This document shows positions 8,756 to 17,568 of a stretch of DNA of 64,000 bases, one piece after another. Within the stretch, counting starts at the first letter, position 1; every line of letters starts with the position of its first letter. Origin of the DNA: Actinomadura nitritigenes (GTDB lineage Bacteria; Actinomycetota; Actinomycetes; Streptosporangiales; Streptosporangiaceae); contig NZ_JAGEOK010000004.1 of NCBI RefSeq assembly GCF_017573545.1, positions 62,001-126,000 of the forward strand. The letters are read 5' to 3'. A program made the translations under genes and the position numbers. Under the pieces are notes generated by a model. That model saw only the letters and a list, made by a program, of their open reading frames with translations. It was not told the origin of the DNA and searched no databases.

Positions 8756-8793
8756 AAAAAGGAAAGCGGGACGTCCCCGGAGGGACGTCCCGC
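8756..8793 (-). terminator. Rho-independent terminator of the RDD gene
   Basis: Inverted repeat GCGGGACGTCC/GGACGTCCCGC (8766-8776 with 8783-8793). On the minus strand it is followed by a T-rich run (the A tract 8756-8765), the classical intrinsic terminator form, just past the RDD gene stop. Confidence 0.85.
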
Positions 8794-8812
8794 CTCAGTG
8801 CGCCGCGTGCGC

Positions 8813-9550
8813 TCAGGTGCGGACGACGAGGGTGTTGCAGATCTTGTCGGCGAAGGTCTGCTTGCGCTCGTCCCACAGCGGCCACAGGTAGCCGATGGAG
8901 CAGGCGAAGCTGTCGGCCATGTGCGCCAGGCGCCGGACGAAGGCGCCGCCGAACCCGAGGATCTGCCCGGTCTGGGCGCTGACGACCTTGATGCCCATCT
9001 GGCGCTTGCCGATGGTCTGGCCGGTGGTGCCCTCCTGGTAGATCATCCAGATGCCGCCGCCGAACGCGATGACGATGGCGACCAGCAGGAACAGCAGGCC
9101 GAGGAACGCGCCGCCGCCGCTGCCGGAGCTCATCAGCAGGAGGGCGATGAAGTAGAGGATGCCGACGGGCGCGCCGATGATCAGCCCGTCGATGATGGCC
9201 GCACCGGCACGCGAGCCCCACTCGGCCAGCTGGCCGGTCGAGCCGTAGTGGTGGTGGTGCACCTCCTGGTAGGCCGGCTGCGCGGCGGGCGGCTGGCCGT
9301 AGCCCGGCTGCGCCGGCGGCTGGCCGTAGCCCGGCTGGGCCGCGGGGGGCTGGCTGTATCCGGGCTGCGCCGGCGGCTGGCCGTAACCCGGCTGCGCCGG
9401 GGGCTGGCCGTAGCCGGGCTGGGCCGGCGGCTGGCCGTAGCCGGGCTGCTGGGCCGGGGGCTGGCCGTACCCGGGCTGCTGTTGCCCGTACCCGGGCTGC
9501 TGTTGCCCGTAGCCCGGCTGCTGACCGTACGGGTCGTAGGGGTTACCCAC
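8813..9550 (-). CDS. RDD-family membrane protein with PGYGQPPAQ repeat N terminus
   Basis: 245 residues. Residues 1 to about 95 are a low-complexity region of about ten [15 protein letters not shown] repeats ending in HHHH, probably disordered and cytoplasmic. Residues about 105-240 are an RDD domain: [18 protein letters not shown], further hydrophobic helices, the [16 protein letters not shown] segment and the Arg-rich FVRRLAHM. The function of RDD proteins is broadly transport or membrane homeostasis and is unproven here. The GTG start follows AAGGAG by five bases. A terminator hairpin lies just downstream. Confidence 0.92.
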   Translation of the reverse strand: MGNPYDPYGQQPGYGQQQPGYGQQQPGYGQPPAQQPGYGQPPAQPGYGQPPAQPGYGQPPAQPGYSQPPAAQPGYGQPPAQPGYGQPPAAQPAYQEVHHHHYGSTGQLAEWGSRAGAAIIDGLIIGAPVGILYFIALLLMSSGSGGGAFLGLLFLLVAIVIAFGGGIWMIYQEGTTGQTIGKRQMGIKVVSAQTGQILGFGGAFVRRLAHMADSFACSIGYLWPLWDERKQTFADKICNTLVVRT

Positions 9551-9638
9551 ACTTGCTCCTTATTGATTGACCCTGTGGATATGTGACGCCCGCCGGACCC
9601 GGAGGGCTCCGCAAGTCTGACCGACGATCGACCGCGGC

Positions 9639-10088
9639 TCAAACCCGCAGAACACCGAACCGGACGAGCTGCCACAGCTCCGACCCGACGAGGGCGGCGC
9701 CGAGCATTCGGGCGCGGGTCTTCGGCTGGAGTGCCCACCACCGTCCTCCGAGCCCCAGCGGGGCCAGGGCGACGGCGGCCGCACCGGTCAGGGCCAGCGG
9801 GTTCGCGAGGACGGCGCGGACCGGATGGCCCTCGCCCGACTCGATGAACACGGTGGTCCCCCCGCACAGGGGACACGGGAGACCGGTGAGCGCCCGCAGG
9901 GGGCAGAGCACGCCGGGGTCGTGGAGGCGGTGGATCCATGAAACGCCGACGGCCGCAACGGCCATCGCCGCAACGCGCAGCAGCACGCCTCGTGGGCCGT
10001 GCCGCGCTGCGGTGAGGGTCCGGCTGACGAGCCGGCCGAGCGCACCCTCCGGTGCACCGGCGGCCGCCGCCCCGGGCGCTCCCCCCAA
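9639..10088 (-). CDS. DUF2752-family membrane protein
   Basis: 149 residues. The domain core is GVLCPLRALTGLPCPLCGGTTVF with paired Cys-Pro motifs, characteristic of DUF2752, flanked by three hydrophobic helices. The function of the family is unknown. The open frame continues upstream to a TTG at 10166. However, codons 10089-10166 have poor G/C third positions, while the TTG at 10088 has GGAGG five bases before it, so the shorter form is preferred. The gene precedes the RDD gene on the same strand by 88 bases. Confidence 0.82.
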   Translation of the reverse strand: MGGAPGAAAAGAPEGALGRLVSRTLTAARHGPRGVLLRVAAMAVAAVGVSWIHRLHDPGVLCPLRALTGLPCPLCGGTTVFIESGEGHPVRAVLANPLALTGAAAVALAPLGLGGRWWALQPKTRARMLGAALVGSELWQLVRFGVLRV

Positions 10089-10443
10089 CGAATCCTCCGC
10101 CTCGAAGACAAACGGCTGAGTGACCCGTATACCGGGTGCACCCGGAGGCGGGTCAAGTGCGGGCAACGATCCGCGACGCGACCGTTACCGAGGGCACGCT
10201 GAGCCCACCTCGGAGCAAGAGTAGGACAAATCGCCAGCTACGCGGGCAGAGTTATGGGTTACGGATGCCACGAATCACGTCGCGAGCAGCACGGGAACGC
10301 GGCGGACGGGCACGCCGTGCGAACACCCGATGCGTACACCCCGTTCGGGCGGCCACGGACGAGCACCCCGTTCGGTGGGCCGCGTACGGGCATCCCGTGA
10401 AAGCACCCCGTTCGGGCGGCCGCGGGAGCGGCCGCGCCGGGGG
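10089..10443. repeat. Intergenic region with imperfect repeats and hairpin
   Basis: About 355 bases without a convincing gene. Positions 10336-10424 carry three copies of a roughly 22-bp unit, GCACCCCGTTCGGGCGGCCG with small changes (10336, 10363 and 10403). Related degenerate units built on ACGGGCA...CCGTG lie between and before them. At 10416-10435 a GCGGCCGC/GCGGCCGC hairpin lies just past the PP2C stop and may terminate that gene. The left part should hold the DUF2752 promoter. Confidence 0.6.
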
Positions 10444-11229
10444 TCAGGCCTGGGCCGCGGCGCCGACGACCACGGGGCCGCCGGCGTCGGCGTGGTACTC
10501 CGCCTCGACGACGTCCGCCACGACCGCGGTGATGTTGTCGGGGCCGCCGTTGGCCCGCGCCTCCTCGATCAGCGCGGCGACGGCGCGCTGCGGGTCGGCC
10601 TCCGCGGACAGCAGCTCGTAGATCCGCTGCGCCTCGACGGGGCCGCTCAGCCCGTCCGAGCAGAGCAGGTAGCGGTCGCCGAGGCGGGCCTCGCGCAGCC
10701 GCAGGTCGGGCTCGCGGTCGTCCCGCCCGTCCAGCACCCGGTACAGCACGTGCGACAGCCGCGACGTCTCGGCCGGGTCGGCGGTCTGCCCCGCCTGCTC
10801 GGCCTCCGCCTTGAGCAGCTCGTCCATCGTGTGGTCCTGGGTCATCTGGAACAGCTCGCCGTCGCGCAGCAGGTAGCCGCGGGAGTCGCCGATGTGCGCC
10901 AGGGCGACCGAGTCGCCCGACCACAGCATCGCGGTGAGCGTGGTGCCCATCCGGCTCAGGTCGGGCCGCTCCTCGCGGACGATGCGCAACTTCTCGTTGG
11001 CCTCCGCGACCGCGCGGCCGAGGCTCTCGACCAGATCGTCACCATGGGCGCCGGTGTCCAGCGAGCGCAGCGAGCCGATGACGGTCGAGCTCGCGACCTC
11101 GCCGCCGGCATAGCCGCCCATGCCGTCCGCGACCGCGATCAACCGCGCACCGGCGTAGCCCGAGTCCTCGTTGTTCTCTCGGTTGCACCCGATGTCACTG
11201 CCTGCTGCGTACCTGATTGCTACGTTCAT
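10444..11229 (-). CDS. PP2C-family Ser/Thr protein phosphatase
   Basis: 261 residues, a bare PP2C catalytic domain without membrane segment. The metal-binding motifs are all present: NRENNEDSGY near the N terminus, VADGMGGYAGGEVAS, LAHIGDSRGYLLRDG, LCSDGLSG and GGPDNITAVV. It should dephosphorylate Ser/Thr kinase substrates in the cytosol. Unlike the division-site pstP locus, no kinase, FHA or FtsW/RodA gene is adjacent, so it is a separate PP2C. It lies downstream of the two-component genes on the same strand. Confidence 0.92.
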   Translation of the reverse strand: MNVAIRYAAGSDIGCNRENNEDSGYAGARLIAVADGMGGYAGGEVASSTVIGSLRSLDTGAHGDDLVESLGRAVAEANEKLRIVREERPDLSRMGTTLTAMLWSGDSVALAHIGDSRGYLLRDGELFQMTQDHTMDELLKAEAEQAGQTADPAETSRLSHVLYRVLDGRDDREPDLRLREARLGDRYLLCSDGLSGPVEAQRIYELLSAEADPQRAVAALIEEARANGGPDNITAVVADVVEAEYHADAGGPVVVGAAAQA

Positions 11230-11265
11230 ACCGATTTCGATGACGATCCTGTCAGAGGAGTTGTA

Positions 11266-11988
11266 TCACTCACGAGCGGCCTCCCCGGCCCGGTCCGCGC
11301 CATCCCGGCCGGCACCGTCCCGGGCGGTGCCGTCCCGCCCGACGCCGTGCCGGACGGCGTAGAGCGCCGCCTGCGTCCGATCCTGCACTCCCAGTTTCAT
11401 GAGCAGATTACTGACGTGCGTCTTGACCGTCTTCTCCGAGACCACGAGCGCGCGGGCGATCTCCCGGTTGGATCTCCCCCGCGCGATGTGCACGAGCACC
11501 TCCCGTTCCCGTTCGGTGAGCGCGCCCAGGCCGCGGTCGGCCGGCTCGCGCTCGGGCTCCGCGCGCAGCATCGCCTCCGCCGCGTCCGGGGCGAACAGCA
11601 CGTGCCCGTCGTGCACCGCCCTGATCGCCTGGACGAGGGCGCGCGGGTCCACGTCCTTGTACAGGTAGCCGGCCGCGCCCGCCTGCACCGCCGGCAGCAC
11701 GTGCCCGCGCTCGGTGACGCTGGTCAGGATCAGCACCCGCGCCTCCACCCCCCGAGCCCGCAACTCCGTCAGCGCGGTCACGCCGTCGGCGCCCGGCATC
11801 TTGAGGTCCATCAGCACGATATCGGGCTTCAGCGATTCGGCCAGCGTCACCGCCGAGGTGCCGTCCTCCGCCTCGCCGACCACCTCGATGTCGTCCTGGA
11901 TGCCGAGGAACGTGCGCAGCCCCTGCCGGACCACCGGATGGTCGTCGGCGATCAGCACCCGGATCGGCGGCGCGGGCGGCGGCGTCAC
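11266..11988 (-). CDS. NarL/FixJ-family response regulator
   Basis: 240 residues. The receiver domain spans residues 8-125 with the acidic pair in IADDHPVV, the phospho-acceptor Asp in DIVLMDLKMPG and the Lys in YLYKDVD. A LuxR-type HTH covers about 155-215 (LTEREREVLVHIARGRSNREIA). The last about 24 residues are an odd Arg/Asp/Gly/Ala repeat tail. The GTG start overlaps the stop of the histidine kinase gene as GTGA, so the two form a translationally coupled two-component system. Target genes are unknown. Confidence 0.93.
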   Translation of the reverse strand: MTPPPAPPIRVLIADDHPVVRQGLRTFLGIQDDIEVVGEAEDGTSAVTLAESLKPDIVLMDLKMPGADGVTALTELRARGVEARVLILTSVTERGHVLPAVQAGAAGYLYKDVDPRALVQAIRAVHDGHVLFAPDAAEAMLRAEPEREPADRGLGALTEREREVLVHIARGRSNREIARALVVSEKTVKTHVSNLLMKLGVQDRTQAALYAVRHGVGRDGTARDGAGRDGADRAGEAARE

Positions 11989-13124
11989 AGCGGCACCTCC
12001 AGCCGCACCGTCGTGCCGTGCCCCGGCCCGGCGTCGATGCCGAACGTCCCGCCGATCGAGCACGCCCGGTCGCGCATGGACGCGAGGCCGAGCCCGCCCT
12101 GCTGGTCGCCGTCGGACGCGGCGAACCCCGACCCGTCGTCGGCGACCTCCAGCACGGCGCTGCCGTCCAGCACGCGCAGGCTCACGTCGACCGTCCGCGC
12201 CCCGGCGTGTCGCAGCGCGTTGTAGACGGCCTCCTGCGCGATCCGCAGCACGACCGCCTCCTGCTCCTCCGGCAGGACGACCGGTTCCGCCGCGCTGAAC
12301 CGGACGGCGGTCTCGTGCGCCCGGTCCAGCACCTCGGCGTGCTTGCGCAGCGACGCGACGAGGCCGTCCGCGAGGTCCGCGGGGCGCAGCTCGAAGATGA
12401 CCGCGCGCAGCTCGGCGAGCGCGTCGGCGGCGAGCCGCTCCACCTGCTCCAGCTCCCGCACGGTCCGCACCGGGTCCTTCTCCGCCAGCGCCGACGCGGT
12501 GCGCGCCGTCAGCCGCAGCGAGAACAGCTTCTGCGCGACGGCGTCGTGCAGCTCGCGGGCCAGCCGGTTCCGCTCGGCGACGACCGTCAGCTCGCGGTTG
12601 TGCTCGTACAGCCGGGCGTTGGTGATCGCGATCGCGGCGTGCGCCGCGAACAGCGCGAGCAGGTCCTGGTCGTCCTGCGTGAACCCGCCGGGCCGCTTCT
12701 TGTTGGCCAGGAAGATGATGCCGAGGACGTCCTCGCCGTCCTTGATCGGCACGCCCAGGAAGTCCTTCAGCACGGGGTGCGCGACGGGCCAGCCCTCGAA
12801 CTCCGGCTCGCGGCGGATGTCGGCCAGCCGCTTCGGCGTGTCGCCGCGCAGCATCGCCGCGAGCATGCCGTGCTGGCGGGGCAGCGGGCCGATCCGCTCC
12901 CAGTCCTCGTCGGAGACGCCCTCGACCACGAACTCGGCGAACGACCCCTCGTCGTCGGGCACGCCGAGCGCCGCGTACCGGGCGTCCAGCAGCCGCGCCG
13001 CGGCCCGGACGATCACCTGCAGCACCTCGTGGACCGACAGGTGGCGGGTGACGGCGAGCACGGCGGAGCTCACCGCGTGCAGGGTCGCGCCCTGCCCGGC
13101 TCCGAGCCCTTCCGCGTCGCCCAT
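11985..13124 (-). CDS. GAF-domain sensor histidine kinase
   Basis: 379 residues, no membrane segment, so a cytosolic sensor. A GAF domain covers about 28-170. The HisKA_3 dimerisation helix has the phospho-acceptor in NRLARELHDAVAQKLFSLRL, and a HATPase follows (NALRHAGARTV, VADDGSGF, GLGLASMRDR). The layout is that of DevS/NreB-like kinases, but with one GAF domain and no visible haem or Fe-S ligand set. Its stop overlaps the GTG of the response regulator. Confidence 0.93.
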   Translation of the reverse strand: MGDAEGLGAGQGATLHAVSSAVLAVTRHLSVHEVLQVIVRAAARLLDARYAALGVPDDEGSFAEFVVEGVSDEDWERIGPLPRQHGMLAAMLRGDTPKRLADIRREPEFEGWPVAHPVLKDFLGVPIKDGEDVLGIIFLANKKRPGGFTQDDQDLLALFAAHAAIAITNARLYEHNRELTVVAERNRLARELHDAVAQKLFSLRLTARTASALAEKDPVRTVRELEQVERLAADALAELRAVIFELRPADLADGLVASLRKHAEVLDRAHETAVRFSAAEPVVLPEEQEAVVLRIAQEAVYNALRHAGARTVDVSLRVLDGSAVLEVADDGSGFAASDGDQQGGLGLASMRDRACSIGGTFGIDAGPGHGTTVRLEVPL

Positions 13125-13300
13125 TCCGGCCTCTCGTCTCCCCCCTTGGCGCGCCTTTCAACGCGCACAGTGAAGACCGTACTCGGTTTTGCCCCCGCGC
13201 CTCCGGACGCGAGCGCCGGCAAGGGGGTCCGGGGGTCCTACGACCATTTGCGGAGCGGGCCCGGGGGCCGATGGCCGATGCCGTATCGCCGCCCGCTTCC

Positions 13301-13306
13301 TAGCGT
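13301..13306 (+). promoter_or_regulatory. -10 box TAGCGT, leaderless start of the SDR gene
   Basis: TAGCGT followed by exactly seven bases and the ATG at 13314, with no good Shine-Dalgarno. The SDR-MFS-QueA operon should be transcribed from here as a leaderless mRNA. Confidence 0.6.
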
Positions 13307-13313
13307 CGAGGGC

Positions 13314-13988
13314 ATGAAGACGGCACTGATCACTGGAGGGTCCCGCGGGCTCGGGCGGGCGCTGGCCCGCGAGCTCGCCGCGGACGGCTGGACGCTCGTC
13401 ATCGACGGCCGGGACGCCGCGGCGCTGGAGGCCGCGGCCCGGGAGATCGGCGGCGAGGTCACCGCGATCGCCGGGGACGTCGCCGACGCCGCGCACCGCG
13501 CCGACCTCGTCCGCGCGGTCTCCGGCGGGCTCGACCTGCTCGTCAACAACGCGAGCACCCTCGGGACGACGCCGCTGCCCCGGCTCGCCGACCAGCCGGT
13601 GGCCGACCTCGCGGCGACGTACGCGACCAACGTGCTCGCGCCGCTCGCGCTGATCCAGGCCGTCCTGCCGGCGCTGCGGGACCGGCAGGGCGCGATCCTC
13701 AACGTCACCTCGGACGCCGCGGTCGAGAACTACGAGACGTGGGGCGGCTACGGGTCGTCCAAGGCGGCGCTGGAGCAGCTGTCCAACGTGCTCGCGGCGG
13801 AGGAGCCGTACGTCCGCGTCTGGTGGGCGGACCCGGGGGAGATGCGCACCGACATGCTGCGCGCCGCCGGCGAGGACGCCGACGCGGCGCCGCCGCCCGA
13901 GGAGGCCGCCGCCGCGTTCCGCCGGCTCGTCGACGGCCGTCCCGCGAGCGGCCGGTACCGCGCCGCGGACCTGGCGGCCGCACGATGA
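13314..13988 (+). CDS. Short-chain dehydrogenase/reductase
   Basis: 224 residues, a classical short-chain dehydrogenase. It has the NADP(H)-binding TGGSRGLGRAL at the N terminus, the NNAS motif, and the catalytic Tyr-x3-Lys as YGSSK after NVTSDAAVENYETWGG. It should be a cytosolic oxidoreductase; the substrate is unknown. The stop overlaps the ATG of the MFS gene (ATGA), which in turn overlaps the QueA gene. The gene is divergent from the two-component system. Confidence 0.92.
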   Translation: MKTALITGGSRGLGRALARELAADGWTLVIDGRDAAALEAAAREIGGEVTAIAGDVADAAHRADLVRAVSGGLDLLVNNASTLGTTPLPRLADQPVADLAATYATNVLAPLALIQAVLPALRDRQGAILNVTSDAAVENYETWGGYGSSKAALEQLSNVLAAEEPYVRVWWADPGEMRTDMLRAAGEDADAAPPPEEAAAAFRRLVDGRPASGRYRAADLAAAR

Positions 13989-15358
13989 CGACCGTGACCG
14001 AACCGGACGAGGCCGCCGCCGGGGAACGGCCGCGCCAGGGGGTGATGGACGGCGGGTACCGGGTGGCGACCCTCGGGATCGTTCTCGTCGTCACCCTCCT
14101 GGCGTTCGAGTCGATGTCCGTCGGGACCGTCATGCCCGCCGTCGCGAAGGACCTCGACGGGCTGCCGCTGTACGCGTGGGGGTTCAGCGCGACGCTGATC
14201 GCGAGCCTGCTGTCCACCGTGCTGGCGGGCGGCTGGGTCGACCGGTCCGGCCCGGCCCGCCCGTTCATGATCGGCCTCGCCGTGTTCGTCGCCGGGCTCG
14301 CCGTCGCCGGCGCCGCGCCGACGATGTGGCTTTTCGTCGCCGGGCGCGCGGTGCAGGGCCTCGGCTCCGGCGTCCCGATGGTCGCGCTGTACGTGGTCAT
14401 CGCCCGCGTCTACCCCGAGCAGCTGCGGTCCCGCGTGTTCGCCGCGCTGTCCGCCGCGTGGGTGCTGCCGTCGCTGATCGGCCCGGCCGTCGGCGGCGCC
14501 GTCGCCCAGCACCTCGGCTGGCGCTGGGTGTTCCTCGGCCTGATCCCGCTGGTCGTCCCGCCCGCGCTGCTGCTGACGCCCACGCTGCGCGGCGTCCGCC
14601 GGTCCGCCGCGGCACCGGACGCGGCGGGCCGGACCCGCTACACGGCCGCCATCGCCGCCGCCGCGGGCGCCGGGCTCCTCCTGTACGGCCTCGGACGCAC
14701 CGGCTGGACCATGGCCCCTCCCGCCCTGATCGGCCTCGCCGGGCTCGGCTACGGGCTGCCCCGGCTGCTGCCCGCCGGGACCCTCCGGATGCGGCGCGGG
14801 CTGCCCAGCGCCGTCCTCGTCCGCGGCCTGCTGTCCGGCGCGTTCTTCGGCGCCGACTCGTTCATCCCGCTGACCCTCACCTCGCTGCACGGGTTCAGCC
14901 CCACCAAGGCCGGCGTCGTGCTGACCGTCGGGGGCCTCGGCTGGTCCGCCGCGTCCCAGATCCAGGGCCGCTCCAAGCGGTCCCGCGCGTTCTTCGCGCT
15001 GCTCGGCGCGGTGCTCGTCGCCGCCGGGATCGTCGCCGTCACCGTCGCGCTCCAGCTGTCCGGCTGGGCCGCCCTGCCCGCCTGGGTCATCGGCGGCGCC
15101 GGCATGGGCTTCGCGATCGGCAGCCTCAGCGTCCTGATGCTGGACCTGTCCCCCGAGGACGAGCAGGGCGTCAACTCCTCGGCGCTGCAGATCGCCGACA
15201 CCCTCGGCTCGTCCCTCGTCGTGGGCGCCGCGGGCGCGCTCCTCACCGGCTTCGGCACCGGCCGCCTCCACCTGGGGCTCGCCGCCGCCGGGGTCATGTT
15301 CGCCGCGATCGCCGCCGCCGGCGTGGTCGCCGCACTCCGCCTGGAGGCCCGGAAATGA
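13985..15358 (+). CDS. MFS transporter
   Basis: 457 residues with about 12-14 hydrophobic helices. An acidic cytosolic N terminus leads into the first helix (VATLGIVLVVTLLAFESMSVG), followed by the loop motif AGGWVDRSGPARPFM and RAVQGLGSGVPMVALYVVI, typical of drug/H+ antiporters. It probably exports a small molecule through the inner membrane. Its start overlaps the SDR stop and its stop overlaps the QueA start, both as ATGA, so the three proteins are made together. Confidence 0.92.
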   Translation: MTTVTEPDEAAAGERPRQGVMDGGYRVATLGIVLVVTLLAFESMSVGTVMPAVAKDLDGLPLYAWGFSATLIASLLSTVLAGGWVDRSGPARPFMIGLAVFVAGLAVAGAAPTMWLFVAGRAVQGLGSGVPMVALYVVIARVYPEQLRSRVFAALSAAWVLPSLIGPAVGGAVAQHLGWRWVFLGLIPLVVPPALLLTPTLRGVRRSAAAPDAAGRTRYTAAIAAAAGAGLLLYGLGRTGWTMAPPALIGLAGLGYGLPRLLPAGTLRMRRGLPSAVLVRGLLSGAFFGADSFIPLTLTSLHGFSPTKAGVVLTVGGLGWSAASQIQGRSKRSRAFFALLGAVLVAAGIVAVTVALQLSGWAALPAWVIGGAGMGFAIGSLSVLMLDLSPEDEQGVNSSALQIADTLGSSLVVGAAGALLTGFGTGRLHLGLAAAGVMFAAIAAAGVVAALRLEARK

Positions 15359-16383
15359 CCGACATCATCGACTTCACCCTGCCGCCCGACCTCGAAGCCC
15401 ACGAACCGCCCGAGGCCCGCGGCCGCACCCGCGACGGCGTCCGCCTCCTCGTCGGCCGCCGCGCCACGGGCGAGGTCTCCCACCACGGGTTCCGCGACCT
15501 GCCGTCGCTCCTGGACCCCGGCGACCTCCTCGTGGTCAACACCTCGGCGACGCTGCCCGCCGCCGTCCGCCTCGACCGCATCAGCGTGCACTTCTCCACG
15601 CCTCTGCCCGGCGACGGCGGCGACCGCGACTGGATCGTCGAGCTCCGCCACCTGTCCGGCAAGGCGAGCCTCCCCTACGGCGGCGGCAGCCCCGGCGAAT
15701 GGATACCGATGCCCGGCGGCGCCACCCTCACCCTCATCGGCCGCCGCACCGACCGGCTCTGGCAGGCGCGCCTCAGCACGGGCGTCGTCCCCTACCTGCG
15801 GCGGCACGGCGTCCCCATCCGCTACGGGTACGTCCGCCGCGACTGGCCCGCCTCCGCCTACCAGACCGCCTTCGCCCACGACCGCACGACGGGCAGCGCC
15901 GAGATGCCCAGCGCCGCCCGCCCCTTCACGCCCGAACTGGTCACCCGGCTCGTGTCGCGCGGCGTCCTGATCGCCCCGATCACCCTGCACACCGGCGTCG
16001 CGTCCCCCGAGGCCCACGAGCCCCCGTACGCCGAGCGCTACGAGGTCCCCGCCGCCACGGCCGCGCTCGTCGGACACGTCCGCTCCCGCGGCGGGCGGGT
16101 CATCGCCGTCGGCACCACCGCCGTCCGCGCGCTGGAGAGCGCCGTGGACGCCTCCGGACGCGTCCAGGGCTCCGCGGGATGGACCGAGCACGTCGTCACC
16201 CCGGAGCGCGGCGTCCGCGCCGTCGACGGGCTTCTCACCGGCCTCCACGAGCCCCGCTCGTCGCACCTGATGATGCTCACCGCCATAGCCGGCCGCGACC
16301 TCCTCGCCGCCACCTACCAGGCCGCCCTCGACGAGGGCTACCTCTGGCACGAGTTCGGCGACCTCAACCTCCTACTCCCGTAG
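15355..16383 (+). CDS. QueA-family S-adenosylmethionine:tRNA ribosyltransferase-isomerase-like protein
   Basis: 342 residues. The N-terminal IIDFTLPPDLEAHEPPEARG, DLLVVNTSATLPAAVRL, PIRYGYV, SAEMPSAARPFT and the C-terminal GTTAVRALES, TGLHEPRSSHLMML and GYLWHEFGDLNLLLP segments follow the QueA pattern. QueA adds the epoxycyclopentanediol group of queuosine to preQ1 in tRNA. No tgt, queG or preQ1 gene is near, and it is locked in an operon with an SDR and an MFS pump. The actual substrate may therefore differ. Its 3' end overlaps the converging neighbour by 12 bases. Confidence 0.85.
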   Translation: MTDIIDFTLPPDLEAHEPPEARGRTRDGVRLLVGRRATGEVSHHGFRDLPSLLDPGDLLVVNTSATLPAAVRLDRISVHFSTPLPGDGGDRDWIVELRHLSGKASLPYGGGSPGEWIPMPGGATLTLIGRRTDRLWQARLSTGVVPYLRRHGVPIRYGYVRRDWPASAYQTAFAHDRTTGSAEMPSAARPFTPELVTRLVSRGVLIAPITLHTGVASPEAHEPPYAERYEVPAATAALVGHVRSRGGRVIAVGTTAVRALESAVDASGRVQGSAGWTEHVVTPERGVRAVDGLLTGLHEPRSSHLMMLTAIAGRDLLAATYQAALDEGYLWHEFGDLNLLLP

Positions 16384-17154
16384 CGACGGCGACCAGCACA
16401 GGTGCGCGGGGATCCCGTCGGTCAGAAAGCTCTCCTCGTACGGCGCCCAGCCAATGGCAGGGTCGATGAGGTGGGCGCGGCGGCCCTCCGGCTCGCCCCG
16501 TCCCGCGGGCAGCTCGGTCCGGACGGAGCCCGCCGTGAGCCCGGCCGCCGCGGCGACCGCGAGCATGGCGTCGGCGTCCATCGGCTCGGTCGCCTCGATG
16601 TCGAACTCCCCGGGATCCAGTTGCTGCAACAGCGCCTCGACCACGCCCTGGTCCACCGCACGCGCGCGCGCCGCCCGGATGAGGTTCTCGAAGGCGTCCG
16701 CCGCACCCTCTGGGTCGTCGCCCCACGCGAAGAAGGATTCCTCGACCTGGTCCGCGCGCCCCGTGCTGCCGCCCCCGCCGTCCTCCAGGCCGTCCGGATA
16801 GTCCGTGCGGCCCCAGGACGAGCCGTCCCACCAGTAGACGTACTGGATGAGCTGCTCCACGCGCATCATCTCCGCCAGCCACTCCCACGGCAGCCAACCC
16901 GGCCCACCGGCGAGCAGATCGATGGGCGGCACCTGGAACCGGGTCTTGCTGTAGTCGACGTCGTAGCCGTACAGGATCACCCGCCCACCCTCGACCCAGC
17001 TCATCCCGTGCCAGCCGTTGCCGACGTCGTCGGTGCGCACCCCGTCGGCGCGCATCGTCGCGCCCCACCCGGGGGTGCCGACGCTCAGCATGGCCGTTGC
17101 GCACGACTCCGCCCACAGGTCCTCAGGATCCGCCAGCTCCAACTCCACAGGCAC
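16372..17154 (-). CDS. Hypothetical protein, Trp-rich, cytosolic
   Basis: 260 residues, no family recognised. It begins VPVELELADPEDLWAESC and has many Trp/Tyr residues (GWLPWEWLAEMM, QYVYWWDGSSWG), then a helical acidic half, with no signal peptide or membrane segment. The look is that of an actinomycete immunity or SMI1/KNR4-like protein, but no diagnostic motif is visible. The GTG at 17154 has GGGAG nine bases upstream; the frame upstream is Gly/Arg-rich and non-coding in style. It converges on the QueA gene with a 12-base overlap. Confidence 0.78.
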   Translation of the reverse strand: MPVELELADPEDLWAESCATAMLSVGTPGWGATMRADGVRTDDVGNGWHGMSWVEGGRVILYGYDVDYSKTRFQVPPIDLLAGGPGWLPWEWLAEMMRVEQLIQYVYWWDGSSWGRTDYPDGLEDGGGGSTGRADQVEESFFAWGDDPEGAADAFENLIRAARARAVDQGVVEALLQQLDPGEFDIEATEPMDADAMLAVAAAAGLTAGSVRTELPAGRGEPEGRRAHLIDPAIGWAPYEESFLTDGIPAHLCWSPSLRE

Positions 17155-17376
17155 AGCCCACTCCCGTCGCACGATCGTCCGCCGTACGACGCCGCCCCCA
17201 CCCCCAAGGTTCCCGCCCGGCCGCCTCCTCGCAGCACAAGGCGCCCCCTGAACCGGCATAAGGGATAGAGATCAACCAATGCGCGGCCAGCCCGCCCGAT
17301 GCGAAATAGCGACTCCGCCGCCATCGCGTCCCCTCGGCTGACCCACGCCACCACGCAAGCACCGACGGGCGGGCGG

Positions 17377-17568
17377 CTACGCGAGGTCGTGCTCGCCGCG
17401 CTTGACCGCGTCCACCAAAGCCCGGAACCCGGCGGACGGCAGTGCGATCTTGGGGCCCGCGGGGTCCTTGGAGTCACGGACGCCGATGTTTCGCGCGAGC
17501 TGTGCAACTTCCACGCAGTTGGTGTTGTCCGATGTCGCGCTACGGCTCGACTTGCGCCACTGCGTCAT
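17377..17568 (-). CDS. DUF397 protein
   Basis: 63 residues. The typical DUF397 layout is visible: WRKSSRSA at the N terminus, NCVEVA, then IGVRDSKDPAGPKIALP and a C-terminal helix. Such proteins are encoded next to XRE-DUF5753 regulators in WhiJ-like developmental loci and are thought to form regulator/antagonist pairs. Its ATG overlaps the XRE gene stop as ATGA. Confidence 0.93.
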   Translation of the reverse strand: MTQWRKSSRSATSDNTNCVEVAQLARNIGVRDSKDPAGPKIALPSAGFRALVDAVKRGEHDLA

